A stretch of DNA of 64,000 bases from Hormiphora californensis (Eukaryota; Ctenophora; Tentaculata; Cydippida; Pleurobrachiidae): contig CM035350.1 of NCBI GenBank assembly GCA_020137815.1, positions 7,637,447-7,701,446 on the forward strand, written 5' to 3'. This document shows positions 9,835-25,116 of this stretch, in pieces (position 1 is the stretch's first letter; every line of letters begins with the position of its first letter). Both the position numbers and the translations under genes were made by a program. The notes below the pieces were generated by a model. The model was not told the origin of the DNA, made no database searches, and was given only the letters and a program-made list of their open reading frames with translations.

Positions 9835-11364
9835 ATGGATTTAGAAAGCACTGAAATCTTTGTTGATTTGGACTCTGCTCTCTGCCAAGCTCTCCAAGGT
9901 TCCTCAGTTCTCTTTCTCTCTCACTATATGGGTCACCGTGGTCTAGTAACACGTGATGCGGGATCCAACTTGGTGGCTAGCCCGGGATGTCGGAGTGACA
10001 ACGTTCTGGTGTCAGGGGTGGCTAACACCTGCCGACATCTTATCCTCTCGGTAGATCCCCGGCACCCCCTTCTCGGCCTTCACGCGGGCTGTCTGTCAGG
10101 TACTAAAGAAGTGAGTCCTTGGACCCGGTACCTAGAGGTGGAACTACCATGCCAACTAAGTACTGCAATCACGGCTGAAGAGATAGGAAAGTGCCTGGGG
10201 AAGATCCAGGAGACCCTTGAGACCCCGTTTATTGGTCACAACCAGCGGAAGATCAGACAGGAGGCCATTAAACTTGGAATACTGCCAGATCATGGTGTGG
10301 TGTCTCATGATGAGTGGTTGGCATTGCCCATTATCAGGCCTTACGTACACGGTCTACATCTGGGGGCAACGGATCTCTTAGTTTTGGGAATGGTCCTTGT
10401 TAAACTTAGGACACTCAAATTGGAGGTGAGTGATATACCCGGGACTAAACTGTTACAGGAATGGCTGGCGCGGGTTATGAAATGTTATGATGTTACCACT
10501 CTGACTTCGTTTTTCAATTCCCTTCACCTACCAGCTCACAGTGTTGCGTGTAGCTGTAATAGTCTTTCCACCGATGTATCTGCTGCAGTTCCACCGACTA
10601 CATTGGATGAGGGTACCCTTACCAAGCTGGAAGAGCGGTTTGAGTACAGGGTGTTACCAAATATTGTAACCAACTGGGACGCCCTGAGTGTGCTACTCAA
10701 ACCACAGCGGGGTAACAAAAACAATACCAACAAAATGCACCAGTTGGCCAGTATTTTACGTGGTGTCCAGGGGTGTGTGGAAACCCTATCCTCAGTTGAC
10801 CCAACAAGAACTCTGCGTATTGTCGACTTTTGTTCGGGAGCGGGTCATCTTGGTATTTTCCTGGCCTACCACTTCCCGCAATGTGAGGTTTCCTTGGTCG
10901 AGACAAAGTGGGGATCTCTCCGGTACGCTAAGGAGAGGGTTGACAAGTTGGGGCTTTCCAATGTTACGGTGTGTTTGTGTCACCTAGCCCAGTTCACGGG
11001 GAGGTTTGATATTGGTGTTAGTCTCCACGCGTGTGGGTCTGCTACTGATGCGGTCCTGTCTCAGTGTGTCCGGGTTGGTGCTGCTGTGGTATCTTCTCCC
11101 TGTTGCTATGGCAAAATAACTCCCTCCCCTCCCACTCTGAGCTATCCCCGGAGTGATCTTGTTCAGGAGGTCCTATCAGAAAGTGCATACTACGCCACAT
11201 CCCGGCAAGCGGACCACATGTCAGAAAATGAGAGGGCCATGAAGTGTATTGATATCGATAGGTTGGAGTTTCTGAAAGATAACGGGTATCAGAGTGTGAG
11301 TATATCAAAACTGGAACCTCTTACTTGTTCTCCTAAAAACAATTTACTTGTTGCAGTGAAATGA
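9835..11364 (+). CDS. GSTCD: GST C-terminal domain-containing protein with methyltransferase fold
   Basis: A single 509-codon exon from ATG 9835. The N-terminal two-thirds resembles the glutathione-transferase C-terminal-like helical region (for example GATDLLVLGMVLVKLRT at about 182-198). The C-terminal third is a Rossmann SAM-binding domain: motif I IVDFCSGAGHLGIFLAY (about 329-345), the acidic ETKWGSLRYAKER, then SLHACGSATDAV and SSPCCYGKI, ending CSPKNNLLVAVK. This order and the HACG/PCCYG motifs match vertebrate GSTCD, a cytosolic protein of unclear substrate. An intronless gene in an intron-rich neighbourhood is notable but could be ancestral intron loss. It sits 250 bases before THOC3. 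Confidence 0.93.
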   Translation: MDLESTEIFVDLDSALCQALQGSSVLFLSHYMGHRGLVTRDAGSNLVASPGCRSDNVLVSGVANTCRHLILSVDPRHPLLGLHAGCLSGTKEVSPWTRYLEVELPCQLSTAITAEEIGKCLGKIQETLETPFIGHNQRKIRQEAIKLGILPDHGVVSHDEWLALPIIRPYVHGLHLGATDLLVLGMVLVKLRTLKLEVSDIPGTKLLQEWLARVMKCYDVTTLTSFFNSLHLPAHSVACSCNSLSTDVSAAVPPTTLDEGTLTKLEERFEYRVLPNIVTNWDALSVLLKPQRGNKNNTNKMHQLASILRGVQGCVETLSSVDPTRTLRIVDFCSGAGHLGIFLAYHFPQCEVSLVETKWGSLRYAKERVDKLGLSNVTVCLCHLAQFTGRFDIGVSLHACGSATDAVLSQCVRVGAAVVSSPCCYGKITPSPPTLSYPRSDLVQEVLSESAYYATSRQADHMSENERAMKCIDIDRLEFLKDNGYQSVSISKLEPLTCSPKNNLLVAVK

Positions 11365-11614
11365 GATGTGTGTGCGAGAGATTTCTATCTTGGGTTTTAC
11401 TCACTGTTGCTTCGCTTGCACTGCGTATCAGGCATGGCACACAAAGAGTCACGGTTCGGGTCTGCGCGCGGCCGCCGAACAACTTTTTTGTGTGGTAATG
11501 CTCTATTGTGCGCACTCGTTTCACGGGCGTCCTGTACTTGATTTCACCAGAAATTACGTCACCCTCAGATTCCGTGTCCCATCACATGACTCTACCCTTT
11601 TTTAACTAGCCATC

Positions 11615-12965
11615 ATGGTCGCGAAGAAGGACGATGGTTCTCTATCTTATATCGACCGAGTCAAGAAGGAGCTTGGTCGCTCTAGGGTCAAGGAGTTCTC
11701 TGCCCACAGCACAAAGGCCCATTGTGTAGCTTGGAACTGTACTGGAAAATACCTTGCAACAGGTATAATCAAATAAATTATAACTTTTATTTTCTGTGTT
11801 TTGCTCTTTGCTAGTTTACTAACCCTCCCTGTCCCTCTAGGTTCACTGGACAAGACTTCTTCAATCCAGAGCTTTAAGGAGGAGCGTTTAAGCAGGGAGT
11901 TTAGTTTAAAGGGACACGAAGATGATATACAGCAGGTGGGGTGGCACCCCAGCGACCCTAACATTCTTAGTACCGTGTCGGCTGATAAAACACTTCGGAT
12001 ATGGGATATTCGTACACCGCAGGTAACTCACAATGGTGGACCCATACACACTGGTAGATAGTTCTTCTGTGTATGAACAAACCCTCGGCAGCCGGCCCTC
12101 ATTCGAATAAGGGAGGCCACGTTACCATTAGCAATATGAAGGTTGTTTTTTAACACCAATACTCCATCCCCTAGAAAACTGTAGCATGTATCTCGACTAA
12201 AGGGGAGGTGATCAATATGACATGGAGGGGTGATGGAAATACTATTGCACTGGGAAACAAAGATGACATAGTGGCGTTCGTGGACTATAAAACCCACAAA
12301 GTTGTTTCTGAGAAACAGGCTGATTTTGAGGTCAATGAGATAGCATGGAGTGCAGATGAGAGACACTTCTTCATGAGTTCAGGTATGTGGTAGCACACTG
12401 TGGGACTGATTTACTTTTAGAGCTATCAATCTTTTTGGGGTTTACAATTGTATATATTCCATTTCATTAGGAACACTACTGCTGACCATTATATATCCGT
12501 GTTTCAGGTAATGGTTCGGTGCACATCTGTGACTACCCCTCTCTAGAGCCAGTCTTCCAACTCCCCGCTCACACGGCCCAGTGTATCTGCCTCAAGTTTA
12601 CACCCGATCGGCGGTACTTTGCTACCGGGGGTGCGGACGCCCTGATAAACATATTTGACAGTAGTGAATTAGCGTGTGTTAACTCTTACTCACGACTCGA
12701 GTGGCCTGTAAGGACATTGTCCTTTAACCACGATGGACGTCTTCTGGCCTCCGGTTCAGAGGACCTGGTTATCGATATAGCGTATGTAGCGACTGGGGAG
12801 AAGGTAGCGACTATCCCATGCAATGCCTTCCCGTTCTGTGTTGCATGGCATCCATCAGAGAACCTGCTGGCCTTCGTGACCGATGACAAGAAACACGGGG
12901 GAGACAAGCACTCCAGAGAATCAGAGAAGTCATCATCAGGGTGTGTGAAACTCTTTGGACTGTGA
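11615..12965 (+). CDS. THOC3: THO complex subunit 3 (WD40)
   Basis: Exons 11615-11762, 11841-12022, 12175-12382 and 12508-12965 join in frame to about 331 residues, close to human THOC3. THOC3/Tex1 is a seven-blade WD40 propeller of the THO core of TREX, coupling transcription to mRNA export in the nucleus. Visible repeats include AHSTKAHCVAWNCTGKYLAT, GHEDDIQQVGWHPSDPNIL ending DKTLRIWDIR, GEVINMTWRGDGNTIA, NEIAWSADERHFFMSSG, CICLKFTPDRRYFATGGAD and VRTLSFNHDGRLLASGSED. The product ends CVKLFGL. Confidence 0.95.
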
Positions 12966-13146
12966 GAGGTGTTGTCCTATTATTGTGTGACAAGCGGACT
13001 CTGTTTTTAACGAGATCTAGATATTCATTTTATTTATGATTGTTCAGTTTTATATAACATTTCTCTCCCCCATCTCTCCCTCAATAATTCTCTAGTATCC
13101 CAATTTTGTTCCGACCCTACTGACCCCACCCTCCTCATAACATAGG

Positions 13147-14176
13147 ATGTACTCAGACCTAATAAATGCGGCGTCCCCGCTCCTCCTTCTCTTCATGACA
13201 GAAGAGTGTATCAAGAGCGTCTTCCTCGATTTCAACCTCCTCGATTTCCCATGCCTGAAAATGGCCCTAAGCAAGGGTCTAGGGTATGCCATTGTAATGG
13301 GATCTGTCCTGGTGAAGTTTCCACAGATTCTCAAGATATACGGGAGCGGGTCCGTAGTTGGACTTGCACTGAGTACCTTTCTTCTGGAGACCTTTTGTGC
13401 CATGGTCAGTTGTCAACTGAGTTGTGATTGAATTGAGAGATAACGCAACCCCGATTTAATGATCCGAACACATCCTAAAACTAGGATCATCTTTATTCCT
13501 TATTACCCCCCCCCCCCTTCAGATAAATGTGGGGTACAACTACGCTCAGCAGTTTCCCTTCAGCACCTGGGGAGAGAACTTCTTCATCCTCATCCAGCTG
13601 ATAATAATCCTCATCCAGCTCTTCTACTACAGTGATCGGACCATCCTGGCCCTGCTCTGCCCCCTTGTCATCCCCGCTCTCTCCCTGGGTATTTCCAAAC
13701 TACCTACTGAACACCTTGCTATTGGCCTCACTGCTGCCATCCCACTGCTAGCTCTCAGCAAGGTATGGAAACACATGATTATCTCATCATTTTCTTACAG
13801 ACATCCCTAAATCCAAATATCTTTTTGTTTTGTTCAAACGCGGGGAAGGAGGGTCGAACAAGGCAAATATCTTTTAGATTCTAAATTAATTAAAAATTTT
13901 CTATTCTTAATTAATTAATTTATATTTCCCCTGCAGCTGATGCAGATCAAGGCAAACTTCCAGAACGGCCACACGGGCCAGCTATCTTTTGTGACCTCCC
14001 TGATGAACGTCCTGGGCACACTAGCTCGCCTCTTTACTGTTGTGCAGGAGGTAGAAGACAAGATTATCCTGATGAATGCCGGCACTGTGTTTGTTCTCAA
14101 CTTTATCATTATTGCCCAGTTTGTAATTTACTGGAATGTCACCCCTCCCACTGCTGCTGAAAAGAAAACACAGTAG
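13147..14176 (+). CDS. MPDU1: Mannose-P-dolichol utilization defect 1 protein (PQ-loop)
   Basis: Exons 13147-13404, 13523-13762 and 13937-14176 give about 245 residues, near the 247 of the human protein. MPDU1 is an ER multi-pass membrane protein needed for use of dolichol-P-mannose and dolichol-P-glucose in N-glycan and GPI-anchor assembly. The first PQ-loop is VKFPQILKIYGSGSVVGLAL (exon 1). The second is in exon 3 (QIKANFQNGHTGQLSFVTS), followed by hydrophobic helices. Exon 2 is almost wholly membrane-spanning (FILIQLIIILIQLFYY). The product ends AAEKKTQ, an ER-retrieval-like lysine tail. Confidence 0.95.
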
Positions 14177-14229
14177 AACGGGTGTCTGTGTGTTTGTAAG
14201 TATGTATCCAATCATATCATACTGTAATG

Positions 14230-15079
14230 CCCAGTGCCCCGATTTTCAAAATCTTCAAAAAATAGGACGTATAATTTTCCATATTGCTTCCTTAAAATCG
14301 TGAAATTGCTTCCTACCCGGCGATTCGTATAATCCGATTGATGTTGTTAGACCACGGACCACCAAACTGGGGTCCTATTTCAGGCAAATTTTTATGCACT
14401 TTCACATTATACAGTTAATGTACTGTGGAAGCAATGCCGGCAGCAATAATATTTTTAGTATTTGAAAGCGTCCTCCGCCCTAAATATGCATGATTCCTGC
14501 TTTAAAACTGCAATTCTTCATACCCCATAAGTATTTAGAACAAGTATATGACATAAAAAAAATTAAATAATTTTTCAAAATTGAGGAAATCCATTGCTTC
14601 CTCCATGACCGGCTTTAAGCCATAAATCGACTCTAGCGGTCCTCGTACCGGTTCATTCCAGTAGGGTATGATATCTGGGCAACCACACTAGTAATATTTA
14701 ACTGTGCAAAGAAAAAAATCGTGTCAAATGATCGATTTAAACCGTATTTTGGTAGGAAGCAACGAGGAAGCAACGCTATTTGTCTTATTTGCCCCATATT
14801 TGCACACATTTTGCTGCCGCTGTTGCTGCCGCTGATTGGACACGTACGAAGTTGTGTAATGCGATCTCCTCGCTGTGCGGCTTCTCAATACAGTATTACT
14901 GCTGTCTTATTCGTTATTAAAGAGTCTTCAGTTTGAAAATTTTTAGGAGGCGCTCAATTGCTCCTTCGGGAGCAATTTATCACCAATTGATTTTTAGTTG
15001 AAATTGCTTCCTTGTGTCAAGATTGCTTCCAAATAAGCACTATTAACCTTTTGGGTATTTGCAAGATCGGGGCACTGGG
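14230..15079. mobile_element. Non-autonomous hAT-like element, 850 bp
   Basis: Ends CCCAGTGCCCCGAT (14230) and ATCGGGGCACTGGG (15079) are inverted repeats flanked by an 8 bp direct duplication CTGTAATG (14222-14229 and 15080-15087), the duplication size of the hAT superfamily. The interior has no transposase but at least nine scattered TTGCTTCC/GGAAGCAA boxes on both strands, plus the palindrome TTGCTCCTTCGGGAGCAA. It fills most of the MPDU1 to zinc-finger intergenic gap. Confidence 0.85.
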
Positions 15080-15214
15080 CTGTAATGTATTGTATTTTTT
15101 GTTGATATAATATATTCATCTCAGGTTTTGATAAGGTCAATGTAGTTTAATGGTTGTTTTATTGTCGATAACACCCCACTTTATCTAACCCTCCAACTAT
15201 TCCGATCTAGCACA

Positions 15215-16480
15215 ATGTTGGAGCTACTACAAGACGACGATGTCCCCTCTCCGGGGTATTCTATAACCATAGAGAACCAATCATCTATGCCATCATCCCC
15301 AGCATCTCTCCCCTGCTCCATCAAGTCATCCCAATCCTCCTCCCAGATCTCAGTTGGATGTCCTCTACCCCCGGACACCTTTGTGGACGCCCTGCTAGGC
15401 ACCAAGGCACCCATTCCCCGGGACCCACTACCCAGCCCAGCTGTGTTCGCCTACCAGTGCGTGTTGTGCTACAAACACTTCTCCAAACTGTGGGTGTTGA
15501 ACAAACACTACGAAGTAGCTCACGCCAACACCCGCCTGGTGCCCTGCAAATGTGGGAGAAGGGAGCGACACACGTGTTTTACCTGCGAGCGGTGTGATAA
15601 GGTGTTTCCCAGCAAGGCCCAGCTCCTCGATCACACCCAAACATCACACCCCACTAATAACCAGTGGACGTGTAAACTATGCAAGGATACCTTCCCCTCT
15701 CAACAGCTCCATACCCGCCATTTTGTGGAGTGCAAGTCAGGTAAACTGAACAGGGCCACTCCCGGTACCCCGGAGCAGACAACCACGACAACTAACTGTG
15801 CCACCTGCGGGGAGAGGTTCCGGAGTAGGGCCATGATTGTAGCTCACACCTTCAACCAGTCCCTGTTGTCACACAGTTGTGATGTTTGCAAGAAGATCTT
15901 CTGTAAGTTGACCGAGTTGTTCATACACGTGGCAAATGCCCACCCCGGTAGAAGAGTGTACACGTGCGGGCTGTGCGGGGAGGAACAGAAAAACCATCGG
16001 AATCTCTCCTATCACATCATTGATATACACGAGGGGAACCCGAATAATAATGACGTTGGGTGTGAGAGGGTGGAGAGGGCGAGGTATTGTAAAGGAGGGA
16101 AGGCACGGTACAATCGGAAGATGGAGCTGAAGAGGAAGAAATGGAAGAACCCGTGGGATCTGCAGTGGAGCAATGCTTATCTCAAGAAGGATAAACCTGG
16201 TGCAACCCGGAGTAGGATGAGTGTCCGGATTAACGAGAGAGAGTGTGAGGATCTCCCTACCATGCTGAATAACAACAAGGAGAATGAGGAAATTCCACCG
16301 TTTGTGGGGGAAAATGTGGATATCCAGCAGGTTGATACTACATGTAATGAGGGGGTTGTTGGAGAGAATGTCGACATTCGACAGGAAGGAGAGGAGGTTC
16401 AGATTGTGGGGGAGGAGGACTCGTGTTTTGTTGCTGAAGAGGTAGTTAATATTACACCACAAGCTCAAAGTGGTAGCTAG
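15215..16480 (+). CDS. C2H2 zinc-finger protein, unassigned
   Basis: A single-exon 421-residue protein. After a Ser/Pro-rich head come roughly six fingers: YQCVLCYKHFSKLWVLNKHY..H (about 76-100), FTCERCDKVFPSKAQLLDHT..H, WTCKLCKDTFPS...H..C (last ligand Cys), CATCGERFRSRAMIVAH, HSCDVCKKIFCKLTELFIHV..H and YTCGLCGEEQKNHRNLSYHI..H. The C-terminal third is basic, then acidic with repeated V(G)ENVDI motifs. It is probably a nuclear DNA- or RNA-binding regulator. I cannot match it to a named orthologue. The start ATG follows a CTAGCACA context at 15207. Confidence 0.85.
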   Translation: MLELLQDDDVPSPGYSITIENQSSMPSSPASLPCSIKSSQSSSQISVGCPLPPDTFVDALLGTKAPIPRDPLPSPAVFAYQCVLCYKHFSKLWVLNKHYEVAHANTRLVPCKCGRRERHTCFTCERCDKVFPSKAQLLDHTQTSHPTNNQWTCKLCKDTFPSQQLHTRHFVECKSGKLNRATPGTPEQTTTTTNCATCGERFRSRAMIVAHTFNQSLLSHSCDVCKKIFCKLTELFIHVANAHPGRRVYTCGLCGEEQKNHRNLSYHIIDIHEGNPNNNDVGCERVERARYCKGGKARYNRKMELKRKKWKNPWDLQWSNAYLKKDKPGATRSRMSVRINERECEDLPTMLNNNKENEEIPPFVGENVDIQQVDTTCNEGVVGENVDIRQEGEEVQIVGEEDSCFVAEEVVNITPQAQSGS

Positions 16481-16767
16481 GACATACAGCGAGGAACCCT
16501 TTTTATCTTTATTTTGAAACCTAATTTATTTATGTAACTTTTTTAACTGTGTGAGTGTGTGTGAGAGAGAGCGATACACTATGCTAAACTGATTTAGAGT
16601 GAGTATATTAGCTGCCTTTGAATGTTTATCATATCAAATGTCTTCATTTTAGAGCCCAAAATTTCCCTATTTTCAATCTTCCTAATCATTCTCCGATATT
16701 CCGCCGCAATCTCTTCTAAAAATGTCCCGCAACCCTCTTCTAATATACCATCTCGTCTTGTAGCTAG

Positions 16768-19768
<3,001 letters not shown>

Positions 19769-20046
19769 TATGTCGCTGCTGGGTCGATATACGAGTAGTG
19801 CAGAGAGAGAGAGGAAAGGGTAAGATATGACTAATGGTGTACATTTTGTGTGGTAATAGGGACATTCAGAGACAATTATACTTCTCTCTATTTTGGTTTG
19901 TTATTTGTATTAAATCTGATGACGGTAGTAGTGTTGTTTACATTAACACATGTACAACACTCACACTCTCGTCGGACGGTTAAAATAAGTTACAGCTATG
20001 TAAAAATCGTTGCCATGGTTACCACGATATAAAAAAACTCTCCAGC

Positions 20047-20768
20047 TCACACAGCCGTTTCTCCCGACGTGTCCGTGGTACCTGATTCCCCTACACACCC
20101 CTTGCAGAGACCACAGCAGGCGATCATGACTATTAACACTATTAACAATAACACTACCCCAATAATAACTGCTACCACTATAACCCAATCGTAGCCACTG
20201 TCCGTCGCTGCCTCCTGTACTGGTATCAGAACTGTGTTCGCAGTGGCCTTTTCGGCGGGCCCGAACACAAGGGGAGTCGTGTCTGTACTCTGGGCGACCG
20301 CCATGACAGCGAAGTATGGACCCATTGTCATGCTTCCCGTGGCTTGGTCCGTGTAGAGGGTAGATAGGAAGGTGATGGTGAGGGTATTATTGACTTGCAA
20401 CTTCGCAATGTTACAACTGAAGGGCTCACAGTTTTCTGTGTTCGAACCACAGTCCATATTCATAACCTGATCAGTTTTCACAGTTGTATCAACTTCCTCC
20501 CGTTCCCCATCCGCTGACCGTCTGCCCCGTGCTGCCACCTTTCCAGTTCGTTTGGAGGGAGGTGTGGCGATCTTGCTTGGTTGCTCAGATGTACCCTCCT
20601 CAACGTTGAAATTGGCATTGAAGGTACACTCCACTAGATCTGAACTTGCCTCGTAGGATCTGAGGTCCAGGAATCTGTTCTTAGTGGAGGGTGTGAAGAG
20701 AGGCCAATATCCCATAATCTCCACGCTGTCGTATCCGTGTTGGGCTGAACTGTGCTCGCTAACCGATA
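20047..20768 (-). CDS. Alternative last exon of the integrin alpha gene, tail without GFFKR
   Basis: A polypyrimidine tract and CTCTCTCTCAG precede 20768. The exon is in phase 0, like the other last exon at 22070, and starts ISVSEHSSAQHG versus VQVSDSAIEDRF there. It is homologous through the membrane-proximal ectodomain (CGSNTENCEPFSCNIAKL versus CGDDDNTECAQFRCEIDKL; VFGPAEKATA versus VFGPEGKSAM). It has a furin-like RGRR-S site and a hydrophobic helix WVIVVAVIIGVVLLLIVLIV, then ACCGLCKGCVGESG with no GFFKR. Splicing from the donor at 22322 directly to 20768 would swap the transmembrane and cytoplasmic part. It could instead be a leftover of a second gene, but no other exons lie between. Confidence 0.7.
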
Positions 20769-21443
20769 TCTGAGAGAGAGAGAAGAGTTAGAATTTGTCG
20801 TGAATGAGACCAAAAGTGGAGTATTTTGAGCTGTGACAGAATCACTGATTTGTTGTTTATGATCCGGTGAGAGAGAAAGTTCTGTGAATCATTGTGAGAG
20901 AGCTACACCAGTGTTAGATGGGTCATTGCATATTATTCAGCGGTTTCCTCCCATTACCCCTAGAAGTCGCCGGAAGGAGAGGGGCTATAATGTGTGTGTG
21001 ATTATGTGTGTTTTGTATTGGAGAGAAGAAGGGGAGGAGGAGGTCAATGTATGGGTGTGATGATGGGTGTGATCGAAAAGTTACTGTGTACTTTTTACGA
21101 TTGCATTATTGTAATTTATGTGCCAGAAATAGAGATTTGAGAAAGAGAGAGAGACAGGAAAACAGAGAGGTAGAAAGAAAGGAAAAGAGAGATCTGGAAG
21201 ATCTAACAAAGAGAGGGCGCAACAAGGAAATACCTCGGTGAATTTAACAAAATCAAAGAGATCACAGATGACACACAAACACGAGAAAATACCGCTGAGA
21301 TCTTGCTAAACTTCTCAGGCACACACACTTTATCTTCGTCATTTATTATGGCGGGAAGGAGTAGTATAAAAAATAAAAATCAAATATTCACAGATAGATA
21401 TAACACACTTAATTATACGCACACAGCTGCTGTCCTAATATTT

Positions 21444-24400
21444 CTATCCCTCTTCTTCTACTTTCTCCGCCATGACTGGAGGTGGTGCCTTTCTCTTGAA
21501 GAAGCCACACTTCCACAGAATGATAATGAGGAGAATCAGCAGGAAGATACCCGCAATAATAGATCCAATGATGATCCACAGATAGTTCCTCCTAGTGGCA
21601 CTGCTCGGGTAGAACTGAGACTTCATAGCGCTCTTTCCCTCCGGTCCAAATACCATATCCTGCTGTTTCACACTCTCTATCTCCACATAACTTGTCACGT
21701 TTACATTCCCCTTGTTGTACAGGGAACTCTCCCATAATCGTGCCATAAACTTGAACTTGATGATGGTTCCCCGCTCTAACTTATCAATCTCGCAGCGGAA
21801 CTGAGCACACTCCGTATTATCATCATCTCCACAATTTACCGGAGGTAGGTCCTTGTACTCGGCGCTCCTCCGCTCCCTGACCTCGTTCTTTAGACCCTTG
21901 TAGTTGACATATTCGCCCCCAAAACATCGGGAATTCCCCACAACTGGGTCCTCGATGGCAATCTGGGTAAGGTAGAGCAGGGTGTCATCCTCGTTCAGTT
22001 TGAGAGGCCATCTGACGAGTAGCTTTACTTCATCGAATCGGTCTTCAATGGCACTATCGGATACCTGAACCTGTAGATATGAGCTCTCTGTTAGCTTTGA
22101 TATAGGTCCAGTGTGTCAGTCTCTTTAGCCATCAGTGAGTCTGTTGGTCTGTCCAGTCGTTGTATATTCATCACAGATGATATAAGAAGGTCAGGTCTTG
22201 TTGGTCAGTCTGTTTGGCTTCGTCGGTAAAACAGTTGGTCTCCAGTTAGTCTGTCTGTGTCTCACAGCAAAACAACACCAGATTTAGTCACAACAAAACA
22301 CAAAACAGCACTAGTTCTTACCTCAAGTTCATGGCGGACATCAGGGCCAATATCTTTAGTATTCCGGGCCGCAACCACGGGCACATCGTTGCTGTAGGGC
22401 TGTCTCTCTCGGAGGGGTCGGCCATTCAGATCAATACCAGCCGGATACCCAACCTTGATGGATACACTCCTCTCATTGTCTCCCATTAGGGTACCTGGAG
22501 GGGGGTTGTTGATTATACTAGGTCGTTCCAGAAATAACTTCGTGTCGAGATATCTTGGGATCTATGGGAGATAGAGACTTCTACCTAGTTTTATCTTGTT
22601 CATTGGCCGATTCTCTTTCTAGAAACGTGTTCTGAATAATATACGGCAATCTGAAGTGCCCAGAATTTGGTGATGTGATACCGGAAGTCATTCTGCCGCT
22701 GAACGGGGTTCCCAGAGTTTTTCAAACGCCGCTGGAAAAGAGCTGGTACAGATTTTTGACTTTCTATGGTGGTAAATCGATAGCCCATTGCCTAAGGATA
22801 AGATATATATATGCGATTTGGGTCTCGACGCGTTGACTAAAAACCTCTAGGACAGTAAATGTAACATGAAAACTTGAAAAATTGCCAAATTTGACCTCAA
22901 TTTTTGACCTGTTTTGAGGGTATGTACAAAAAAAGCCATTAACCCCCTTTTATATGTCAACAAATCAAATAATTGGATTCACTAAGGCATAGAACTTACT
23001 TAGAACTATCTTTTACTGCAAAGTTTTTGATTATAAGCCACTCCTATAAAGCCTGAAGGGACCCGGAAGTGAAATTTTATAATTTTTACCAAACTTTTTT
23101 GGAGGCCCATTGCTCAGCCGAGAATAAAGCTACGATCTTCTATTACATCTTAAACGAAAGATAATTGTCTAATGAACCAGCTTGATGCAACAAAACATCC
23201 CACAGATGCAATTTTTAAGAAGTACAGCAGTTTCAGCACTATGCGCGTTTTTCCCGTTCAGCGGCAGTTTGAGTTAAATTTGTTTCCGGGTTCGCTGAGA
23301 GCCACCCCTGATAAAAAATTTCAAAATGATTACTGTTGTGAGTAGCCAAGAGTTCAAATAACACACTACAAAAGGTTATTTGTGAATATCTTCAATATTT
23401 CTTGAAAATATCGGGACACGAAATTATTTCTGGAACGCCCTAATATCTGTTTCACCTGATAACTGTGACAAATCTTTAGATCCAGGGGGTTGCCATGGTG
23501 ACTACTGGTAACCATGATAACGCCCTCAATTCCAGGGAGGTGTAAGACTTACTGAGTTCTTCACTAGGTTCCTGTACATAAGTTTTGAAGTTGAAATCTA
23601 GCTTCTTCTGACTCAGGTCCTCTATGTTGGTGGTGATGACAGAGATACCAAAGATCTCAGAGTTGCTAACATTCAGTTTGCTAGACAGGGAGCAGATGAC
23701 CTTGTTAATCAGATCGGCTCCCTCCTCTGTGATGCACTTGATGTGACTGACGTCATCCTCTGTCTGGTCTCCTATTGGCTGTCTTCGGTTGAAGATGATG
23801 TTACGTGGCAGCTCGAAGGACAGCTCTGACAGGAAGGCAATGTCTTCACCTTTGTTCGTTACCTGAAGAATGAAGAAGTAGTTGTTATATAGGCCATGTA
23901 GTAGTTGTATCTAAAAGGAGAGGTATGGAACAAATTGCTAGTGTGATATTACTTACGTTTATATGGAAGAGTATGTACTCAGTCCTCCCGATAGCAATGT
24001 CATCATACCCTTTGGGACTGATAGTATACTCGACAGGTGCCAGGACCAGATCAGCCTGACAGATGCCCGATTTGTTGTCACAACCACTCTTCATTACCAC
24101 CCTGTCCTCAGCATCATCTATCATCTTCTTGTTGAGTGTGACCCTCTGACTAAACGTCTCGCTCTCCTCAACATCGGCCTCCAGCTTGAAATACACGTGC
24201 CGGTAATCATAGATATCAGCGTTGAAGTATGCCTTGAAGGTGCCCGTGCAAATCTCTTGTTTATCAAGAGGGACCTCCGTACTCCCGGACAGAGACTGGG
24301 ATTTGGCCGCCTCTCGGCTCTCCTTGAAGTACATCCTGAAGCCCTTGGGGTTCTTGTAGTCGGATGTGATGGTGTAGTTCACCATGATACTCTGTTCCCC

Positions 24401-25027
24401 CGCATTATTAACACCCTTCTCGTATGTAAAACAAATCTTGACATCCACAGCCACCGCCTCGTAGGATGGATTATCTGGAACGTCTACCTTGAGAGGGTTA
24501 CTGGTGGTGGCATTGGTATCCACTGGTGTATCAGGGGTGAACTTTATATTCACCTTGAGATCAATAATGGGTAGGGATCTCAGGTACACCACGTGGCCCT
24601 TACCCGACCCAATCAGGACATCTGGGTAGCCATTGCTATCCATATCAACACCCCCATCAATAGTCCACCCAAAGTTGTAGAGACCGGAAGTGCTGACACC
24701 CAGGTCAGCAGGTCTGATGGTCTGACTACTCTCGGTGTCGAGGCCCCCGCTGGAGCCCAGGTAAAGGAAGACAGCTCCGTTCTGGTTGTAGGGAGATCCC
24801 ACCATGACATCATCGAACCCGTCATCATTGATGTCCCCTACCACCCGGATACTCTTGCCAAATTGGGTATTGGACTCCACTTGGCCCTCTAGGATGGTAC
24901 CGGGTGTATCAGAGAGGTGGTTCTCCCTGCTTCCGTAGTACACATACACTCGTCCGGTGGACTGGATGCGTGCTTGGCCTGGGACAGGAAGAGTCAGTTA
25001 AATATTGAGAGAGCGAGAGAGAGAGGG

Positions 25028-25116
<89 letters not shown>

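Noticed and set aside
15869-16468. 199-codon minus-strand frame opposite the zinc-finger gene
   Set aside because: A shadow of the plus-strand coding sequence; composition is typical of an antisense reading and there is no homology.
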